Below, in pieces: positions 31,706 through 37,272 of a stretch of DNA of 37,272 nt; the first letter of the stretch is position 1; each line of letters begins with the position of its first letter. The position numbers were made by a program, and so were the translations under genes. The stretch comes from an uncultured Chlamydiae bacterium (GTDB lineage Bacteria; Chlamydiota; Chlamydiia; Chlamydiales; Rhabdochlamydiaceae). Where the stretch lies: contig CAMFIG010000024.1 of the NCBI GenBank assembly GCA_945952445.1, forward strand, positions 1-37,272, written 5' to 3'. Below the pieces are notes generated by a model. It was not told the origin of the DNA, ran no database searches, and worked only from the letters and a program-made list of their open reading frames with translations.

Positions 31706-33871
31706 TTAAAGATAGCTTGAAATCCCTGAGATTGTAAAGGAATCTCCTTGAAATTGGAATTGGTCTCCTATAGAAAGTCCTTTCATTGTCTGGGCTAGTT
31801 TAGACTGGAAAGAAAGGATGTTTTTATCGGGAGAGGCATCCCAAGGGCCGAGTAGAGTATAAGTTACAGTCTCTCCCTTTTGGTTCGTGCACTTTACAAT
31901 GGATCCAACGCCCACTTCCTCTGTGCTAATGTCCTGTTTAGAGAGAATGCGGGCTTGGCCAAGCTGGTCCGACAAGAACTTGAGCTCTGCTTGCAGGCGG
32001 TCTCTTCGTTCTAGAGCGGCTTTGAATTCTGCGTTTTCTCTTAAGTCTCCATGAGCTCTTGCTACTTCGATTTCCTTGGCATTTTCAACAGTCTCTACCG
32101 TGGCAATCTGTTGGATTTTCTGTTGCAATTTGAGGTATCCTTCTTGTGTTGTCCATAGGATGACTGAATCGCTGCTAGATTCTTTTCCTTTCTTGCGTCC
32201 TTTTGCTAAAGAAGGATGGGCTACTTCTGCGAGAGAATGGAGGATTTTAATGTCATGATCGGTTAGAGAATGGCATTTTGTTGAAAGAAGTAAAAACTCT
32301 TTTACTTCATCGATGCGCGCATCTTGCATAATCTGTCTTACGATCGCATAGCGGCCGGAAGAGAGTATTGCATGCATTTTTTTGACAAGGTCTCTTTGAT
32401 CTGGATCGAGTTCTATGTGGCTTAAGAGGATCAGAAAAGATTCAAAAAAACGCACTTTGCCTTGCTTGTCTGAAAAGGGAAGCTTTTGTTGGCCCATGAT
32501 TTTTTGGAAGTACCATACAAAAGTATCTGGATACTGCCCTGGATGAGCAGCTAGCTCTTCTAGTTTTTTCGTAACACCCGCTTCTTCTTGGTTTGCCAAA
32601 AGCTCGGAAAGGATGTAATCCCGGATGGTTGTTTGGTCAGTGCCAAGAAAAAGACCTAGGAAAATTTCTTTCCAATTCGATTGAATTTTACGAATTTCTG
32701 CAAGAGCTCTTTTCTTGAACGAAAGAATAGAAATGTGGTCAACCAGCTCTTGGACTGTAGCGATTGAGTTAAATTGCTGGAGCAGATCTGGGATCTCTGA
32801 CTCGTAGCGTTCTATTCCAAGATCTTCCATGAAAAAATACATTTGCAGTTTTTGCGGTTTAGAAATTTCTGGCAAAGAGAGAGCTTCTTCAACCTTTGCG
32901 ATTAAAGACGCTTTAAATTCGCTGTTTTTCAGAGTTTCTGAGAAGTCCTTTAAGAAAGAATATACAGTTTGGATCAGGGTGTTTACATCGAGGTTTTCCT
33001 CTAAAGATTTCCCAAACCGATCTTCGTGAGAGAGCTCTTTTTTCCTTAGACGAAAAGGCTTTCTAATATCGCTCGGCGTTTCAATCATCGTGTCTTTTTT
33101 GACCTTTGTCCTTGCGTTTTGCCACCATTTCGTCCACTCTTTTTCTGGGATGACGAGTTCGCAGAGTTCATCTTTAATTTCTGCTGCTGTTTTAGGGCCA
33201 AGATCTCTTAATAGCATGCGAACTACTTCTGCTGGGTCTTCTTTGGCTTTTTTCTCTAAAAGGTCCGCTTTGCCAAACCTAAGAGCGAGGAAATGGTCGT
33301 CAGGAATAGGGACTAAGGTTTTAAATGCGACGGCAAAAGAAAGGTCTTTTTTCCCGGCGACGTAATCAAATTCAAGACTGAGCTGCTCCCGCACAAGAGA
33401 GTAATCTACGATCTCTCCGACGCCCCAGCCAGCGTTGTGGAAAACAAACTTGCCCTTGTCGATATGGGAGAGAAGTTCATACTTGCTGATCGCTCCTTGG
33501 AAATTATCGAGGTTTCTAAGGCCTATCATCCGGATTTTGTCTTGGTAATATTTTTGATCGCTATACTTGGTTTTCAGGTAATTTAAAACCATCTCGCCAA
33601 GTTTTGGAGTGTTCGTTGTTTGAAGGTCGATAAGGAGAGTAAAAACTTGGTGAGAGAGTGTTGGGTCTTGGATAGTTTCCCAAAGAGGAAGAATCCTTTC
33701 CACGTGTTTTCCGAAGAATTCAGCGAGAGTGGAGTTTTTTGCAGATTGCAGGATTTCCAGCAGTTCAGCGCCATCGATTTCATCACTCGAACAGTATTCT
33801 TCCCATAACTTCAGAAAGGATGGGTAGTCGTTATTGGAAATGCATTTCTGAAAATCTTTAAGATAACTCAT
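31706..33871 (-). CDS. greA: GreA transcript-cleavage factor with chlamydia-type N-terminal extension
   Basis: A 721-residue protein. Only the last 160 residues are GreA: coiled-coil tip region (ARAHGDLRENAEFKAALERR, with the acidic D/E pair) and FKBP-like C-terminal domain (VGSIVKCTNQKGETVTYTLLG). The preceding 560 residues are helical and repeat-like (NDYPSFLKLWEEYC), a chlamydial feature with unknown function. GreA rescues backtracked RNA polymerase. First gene of the greA-rdgB-NYN operon. Confidence 0.92.
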   Translation of the reverse strand: MSYLKDFQKCISNNDYPSFLKLWEEYCSSDEIDGAELLEILQSAKNSTLAEFFGKHVERILPLWETIQDPTLSHQVFTLLIDLQTTNTPKLGEMVLNYLKTKYSDQKYYQDKIRMIGLRNLDNFQGAISKYELLSHIDKGKFVFHNAGWGVGEIVDYSLVREQLSLEFDYVAGKKDLSFAVAFKTLVPIPDDHFLALRFGKADLLEKKAKEDPAEVVRMLLRDLGPKTAAEIKDELCELVIPEKEWTKWWQNARTKVKKDTMIETPSDIRKPFRLRKKELSHEDRFGKSLEENLDVNTLIQTVYSFLKDFSETLKNSEFKASLIAKVEEALSLPEISKPQKLQMYFFMEDLGIERYESEIPDLLQQFNSIATVQELVDHISILSFKKRALAEIRKIQSNWKEIFLGLFLGTDQTTIRDYILSELLANQEEAGVTKKLEELAAHPGQYPDTFVWYFQKIMGQQKLPFSDKQGKVRFFESFLILLSHIELDPDQRDLVKKMHAILSSGRYAIVRQIMQDARIDEVKEFLLLSTKCHSLTDHDIKILHSLAEVAHPSLAKGRKKGKESSSDSVILWTTQEGYLKLQQKIQQIATVETVENAKEIEVARAHGDLRENAEFKAALERRDRLQAELKFLSDQLGQARILSKQDISTEEVGVGSIVKCTNQKGETVTYTLLGPWDASPDKNILSFQSKLAQTMKGLSIGDQFQFQGDSFTISGISSYL

Positions 33872-34108
33872 TTGAATCCCTTGATTGGTTTGAACATAAT
33901 GCCGGCATCACGCCTTGTACCGGCCTTTAGACCTACTCGACGTCTGTCTTAGCTTTGAGAGTATAGGGTCTGATGTAATTATCTTCAATTAAAACGTTTA
34001 AGAATTAATTAAGGGCGCCTTGTTCTTTCTTGCAAAAAACAAAGCTACTCTTTACCTTATGCGTTTGTCTGTTAAACAAATTTTATTCTTCAAGCCGATT
34101 GTTTCACG
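33872..34108. promoter_or_regulatory. Divergent promoter region between greA and the YjbH gene
   Basis: AT-rich gap of 237 bp with a short GC-rich hairpin (GCCGG/CCGGC near 33905-33925). No frame supported. Must hold promoters of both genes. Confidence 0.3.
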
Positions 34109-36262
34109 ATGCGAACTCTATCTCTCCTATTCTTAGGACTTTTGTGGATCCAGGCTGCGATAGGGCAAGAAATTTCTTCGGAAGAAGATCGTGCCGGATC
34201 TCTTCTAAAAGACCTTCAAAGAGTCAGTGAAATCGACTGTAAAATCCATGATGCGCTTCCTTTTTTTTACAATGATGCCCTTATGGGTGGCTACTTTAAT
34301 ATGCCTTCTGCTCGGATGAATCGTTCTGGAATGGTCTCGGTGGGAGGTTCGAGAGTTCCCCCTTATAACATATATGGTCTGAACATACAGGTTTTTGACC
34401 GTTTGGAGCTTTCTGCCAACTACACAGTATATACTGGGATTACAGAGCCGAATTTTGGCGACGATGGCTTTGGAGATGATGCTGAGAGAATCGGGAACAT
34501 AAAATTTGGAGTATTGACTCCCAGCGATGGATTTCCTTACTTGCCTCTTATCTCGGTTGGAGCCAACGACTTTATAGGGACCAAGCGATTTAATTCCCAA
34601 TACGTCGTTGTAACGCAGCCTTGGCTTAAGCAAAACTTTGAAGTCTCATTGGGATATGGATGGGGACGGATGAAGGGGCTATTTGGAGGCGCTGCCTGGT
34701 CCCCTTTTCGAAGAGCGAAGCATTTTTTCAGAAACCTCTCTTTCATCTTAGAATATGATGATAACAACTATAAAAAACATCCCTATGAGCACCCGGAAGG
34801 ACGCAAAGTCAAAAGTAGATGGAATGGGGGGATTTCTCTTCTGGCGTGGGATCTTCTCCAAATCTCAGTAAATACAGTTCGAGGAGAAGCGATTGCAGCA
34901 GGTGCAAGCCTTCGTTATCCTCTGGGAACCACAGAAGGCTTTTTCCCTAAGGTAAAAGACCCCTCTTCTTATCAATCCCCTGTCGATACAGAGCCTTTGG
35001 GAGCAACAAGGCCTGAAGAGAGTTTTGTCCATGAATTAGCCTACGCTTTAAGCGACCAGGGACTGGATTTGTATACGGCGTTTCTGCTTTTTGACGAGCA
35101 GGGAAGAAAAGAGCTTTGGTTGAAGATTGTCAACAATCGATATCGGGACCATGAAGAGGTTAGGACTCGGATCCAAGATGTTCTTGCTGCTTTAGTCCCG
35201 TCCGATGTGTTTTCCGTTACAGTGGTGATCGAAGCGGATGCTTTGCCGTGTCAGGCATATTGCTATCGCACCCAGGATTTATATCGATACCGGATAGGAT
35301 TGGTCGGATTATTTGAGCTGCAGACCTTGTCTCCTATGCGAGAAGCTCCACCTCCGCCTAGTGAATACGACTCTATTCTTCTTTTTCAAAGAAGGAAGCC
35401 GATATGGACTTTCACAGCAAGACCTCGCCTGCTGACATTTTTTGGGAGCACATCGGGAAAATTTAAGTACAATTTGAGCGCTATTGCTTCTCCTGAAGGA
35501 TATTTATTCGACCAAGTATATTACAAGGTCCAAGCTGGATACTCGATTAACTCGAATACAAAAGGGATGAGCGGTGTCGATAGATTAAATCCCTCCCACA
35601 TGTATGTTGTTAGGTCTGATTCGATGAAGTATTTTCAGACGAACTCTCTGCATCTTGAGCAGGCATTTGCTCAGAAAGGATGGAACCTTGGGAAAGGTTT
35701 TTTTTATCGACTTGCCATGGGGTATTTTGAAGTGGCCTATGCAGGAGTGGCAACAGAGGTCCTTTATTTTCCGGTCCGCTCTAACCTAGCAGTAGGGATT
35801 TCTTATGCTCAAGTGTGGAAGAGGCATTATGAAGGACTTGGCTTTTTCCATAAGGTCCCGAAGTTTGATGGGACCAAACTTGAATATAAGCCTTTTTTGG
35901 GTAATCAGTGCTTCTTTAACCTCTACTACGACTTTAAACCTTTGAGCATGGATTTTCAGATGACAGTAGGACAGTTCCTCGCCAAAGACAAGGGGGTAAG
36001 GTTTGCAGTGGGAAGATATTTCCCAAGCGGGCTGCGTTTTGGGATCTGGTATTCCATCACCAATGCTCGTGAGAAGCTCAACGGCCACACGTATCATGAT
36101 AAAGGGTTTGCTTTCTTGATCCCCTTGGATATGTTTTTAAAGCAGAGCAGCAGAAATTACATAGCCTATGCAATGTCCGCTTGGCTGCGAGACCAAGCAG
36201 CGCAAGCTGAAACAGGAAAAACTCTCTATACGACTTTAAGTGAGGAACGCTATTTGCCTTAA
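34109..36262 (+). CDS. YjbH/GfcD-family outer-membrane protein
   Basis: A 717-residue secreted protein. Signal peptide MRTLSLLFLGLLWIQAAIGQ. Residues about 55-300 match the YjbH domain beta-barrel (GGYFNMPSARMNRSGMVSVG; LISVGANDFIGTKRFNSQYVV; YGWGRMKGLFGG); the C-terminal half (ENKVTYRHD-like strands) forms a second barrel ending with YPSGLRFGIWYSITN-like segments (here FPSGLRFGIWYSITN). In other bacteria it is linked to capsule/exopolysaccharide export; in chlamydiae it is presumed to be an envelope protein. Monocistronic or followed by the next gene, 36 bp away. Confidence 0.75.
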   Translation: MRTLSLLFLGLLWIQAAIGQEISSEEDRAGSLLKDLQRVSEIDCKIHDALPFFYNDALMGGYFNMPSARMNRSGMVSVGGSRVPPYNIYGLNIQVFDRLELSANYTVYTGITEPNFGDDGFGDDAERIGNIKFGVLTPSDGFPYLPLISVGANDFIGTKRFNSQYVVVTQPWLKQNFEVSLGYGWGRMKGLFGGAAWSPFRRAKHFFRNLSFILEYDDNNYKKHPYEHPEGRKVKSRWNGGISLLAWDLLQISVNTVRGEAIAAGASLRYPLGTTEGFFPKVKDPSSYQSPVDTEPLGATRPEESFVHELAYALSDQGLDLYTAFLLFDEQGRKELWLKIVNNRYRDHEEVRTRIQDVLAALVPSDVFSVTVVIEADALPCQAYCYRTQDLYRYRIGLVGLFELQTLSPMREAPPPPSEYDSILLFQRRKPIWTFTARPRLLTFFGSTSGKFKYNLSAIASPEGYLFDQVYYKVQAGYSINSNTKGMSGVDRLNPSHMYVVRSDSMKYFQTNSLHLEQAFAQKGWNLGKGFFYRLAMGYFEVAYAGVATEVLYFPVRSNLAVGISYAQVWKRHYEGLGFFHKVPKFDGTKLEYKPFLGNQCFFNLYYDFKPLSMDFQMTVGQFLAKDKGVRFAVGRYFPSGLRFGIWYSITNAREKLNGHTYHDKGFAFLIPLDMFLKQSSRNYIAYAMSAWLRDQAAQAETGKTLYTTLSEERYLP

Positions 36263-36298
36263 AAAGAATCGATGCTATAACCTTCTAAAAGGTCGCTT

Positions 36299-37123
36299 AT
36301 GAAAAAATATTTATTATTGGCTGTTAGTTTTTGCAGCTTGAGTTTTTCATCTCCCATGCAGGATCGCGCAATCGACCCTGCAGCTCTTTCAGAGCTCTGT
36401 TTAGCTTTGAACATCTCAGATAATGACATTATCAGAGAAACGCAACAACAATGGCTTCGCAAACCTGGGCAAGAACGTTGGGAGCTTACAGAGCTTTCTC
36501 TTGAGCAGAAACGGTTTGTGTTGGATTGGGCAGAAAAGCAAGGTTTATTTGCTCCTTGGAAACCCGCTTGTGATCAGTATGATGAGGCTCTTATCTTAGG
36601 CGCTACAACTTCTCGCATGCAGATGCGTCTTGACTATCTGAAAAAACTTTGGATGCAAGGAACTCGTTTTGAAAAAATCGTGTTTCTTACAGGAGAAAGG
36701 CCTCTTGATAATCGGGTCGATGATTTTACAGATCTATGCAAAAATGAATCTGAAGCCGCTCAGATTTTATGGGAAAATGCATCTCTTCCCGACGAGATGC
36801 GCCGTCTTCCTGTCATTTTTATATCCGTTCCCATGAAAAAAGAAGGTTCTACTCTCAAACGCCCAAATACGCAGGATACGATTCTTGCTTGGCTTCAAAC
36901 TACCCTTAAGACAGGTTCTGCTTTATTTGTATCGGATCAACCGTTTTGCGGGTATCAATTTGCAGTAATTAAGACATGTCTTCCCGATTCCGTTCTTTTT
37001 GACCTTGTTGGAGAGGGTGCAGATCCTGCAAGTCATCCCGCTGCAGCTGCGATTACGCTCGATTCGATTGCTCGTTGGATATACCAAGAACATATAGCAC
37101 AAAAAAGTCTTGGCCGGTTCTGA
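36299..37123 (+). CDS. Secreted protein of unknown function, DUF218-like core possible
   Basis: A 274-residue protein with a signal peptide (MKKYLLLAVSFCSLSFSS). The core contains ALILGATTSRMQMRLDYLKKLW, KIVFLTGERPLD, VSDQPFCGYQFAVIKTCLP and a C-terminal LDSIARWIYQE. The GAT(x)RMQ and LTGERPL blocks recall YdcF/SanA (DUF218) proteins, but the sequence lacks a convincing full match, so function is unknown. Follows the YjbH gene at 36 bp; RBS not clear. The remaining 149 bp to the window end show no supported feature. Confidence 0.55.
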   Translation: MKKYLLLAVSFCSLSFSSPMQDRAIDPAALSELCLALNISDNDIIRETQQQWLRKPGQERWELTELSLEQKRFVLDWAEKQGLFAPWKPACDQYDEALILGATTSRMQMRLDYLKKLWMQGTRFEKIVFLTGERPLDNRVDDFTDLCKNESEAAQILWENASLPDEMRRLPVIFISVPMKKEGSTLKRPNTQDTILAWLQTTLKTGSALFVSDQPFCGYQFAVIKTCLPDSVLFDLVGEGADPASHPAAAAITLDSIARWIYQEHIAQKSLGRF

Positions 37124-37272
37124 GTCAAATACCGACAGTCCTTCTGAAAGACATCAATTTTCCTAATGTAATTTCTACTCCAAATCGAGAGTTTAGAGAA
37201 AATATATTGATAAAAAGTTATACCGTTCGTGATTGAAGAAGCGTCTTGATAAAAATTCGGCTTGACGTGCAA

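Noticed and set aside
1-37272. CRISPR arrays, rRNA genes, intact insertion sequences
   Set aside because: No regularly spaced repeats, rRNA-like sequence or complete transposase was seen on either strand.
37033-37272. 79-residue minus-strand frame at the window end
   Set aside because: Antisense to the end of the gene at 36299-37123 and cut by the window; nothing supports it.

Overview
The window is a piece of a chromosome from a member of the phylum Chlamydiae, most likely an environmental or amoeba/arthropod-associated lineage rather than Chlamydia itself. The evidence is gene content and order: a GreA carrying a very long N-terminal extension; a GlmU-like hexapeptide protein directly followed by a polyprenyl synthetase; and recA, a formyl-THF cycloligase, a run of conserved chlamydial proteins of unknown role, a small YggT protein and a tRNA dihydrouridine synthase, in partly the same neighbourhood as in Chlamydia. 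A glucokinase, absent from Chlamydia itself, and a large accessory region point to an environmental family. I cannot fix the family from sequence alone.

Positions 1-12300 are accessory DNA. At the left edge lies the 3' part of a helicase fused to an Rrp8-like (eukaryotic rRNA methyltransferase type) domain. It is followed by a minus-strand operon from 7598 down to 1983: DinD, an unknown protein, a tyrosine integrase, a coiled-coil protein, an AlpA-like regulator, a winged-helix protein, a DUF5681 protein and a small overlapping ORF. This operon starts beside a 47-bp 3' half of a proline tRNA (anticodon GGG) at 7794-7840, which I read as the displaced attachment site of an island integrated in tRNA-Pro(GGG); the intact tRNA would lie left of the window. 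Beyond it come a RecG/AlbA-like remnant, a truncated second copy of the DUF5681/small-ORF pair, a complete AbiEi/AbiEii toxin-antitoxin pair, and a DUF4143 ATPase behind a 62-bp imperfect palindrome. A roughly 135-bp repeat containing palindromes that change symmetrically follows the helicase-Rrp8 gene and the AbiE pair, with a shorter diverged copy next to the tRNA fragment. It looks like a boundary element of cargo modules.

Positions 12300-37272 are mainly conserved chromosome. There is an rRNA/tRNA m5U methyltransferase, then a divergent intergenic region with several DnaA-box-like sequences, then glmU-like and ispA (+), recA (-), and glucokinase with a GH63-type glycosidase (+), which together suggest glucose release and capture. 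A possible effector-like protein follows, then an NlpC/P60 hydrolase (-) beside a peptide-binding lipoprotein (+), fitting peptidoglycan-peptide recycling. Next are two tandem small secreted Cys-containing proteins, the folate cycloligase, and an operon of a PilM/N (GspL)-like protein, a PilO (GspM)-like protein and a YwqK/MORN-type lipoprotein. The window closes with yggT-dus (+), greA-rdgB-NYN nuclease (-), a YjbH-family outer-membrane protein and a secreted protein of unknown function. Gene overlaps of the ATGA/TAATG type are common, so many of these are operons. Two short relics (a Tc1/IS630-like HTH fragment at 23283-23495 and a small ORF in a large hairpin at 28828-29045) sit in the two longest intergenic gaps of this half.
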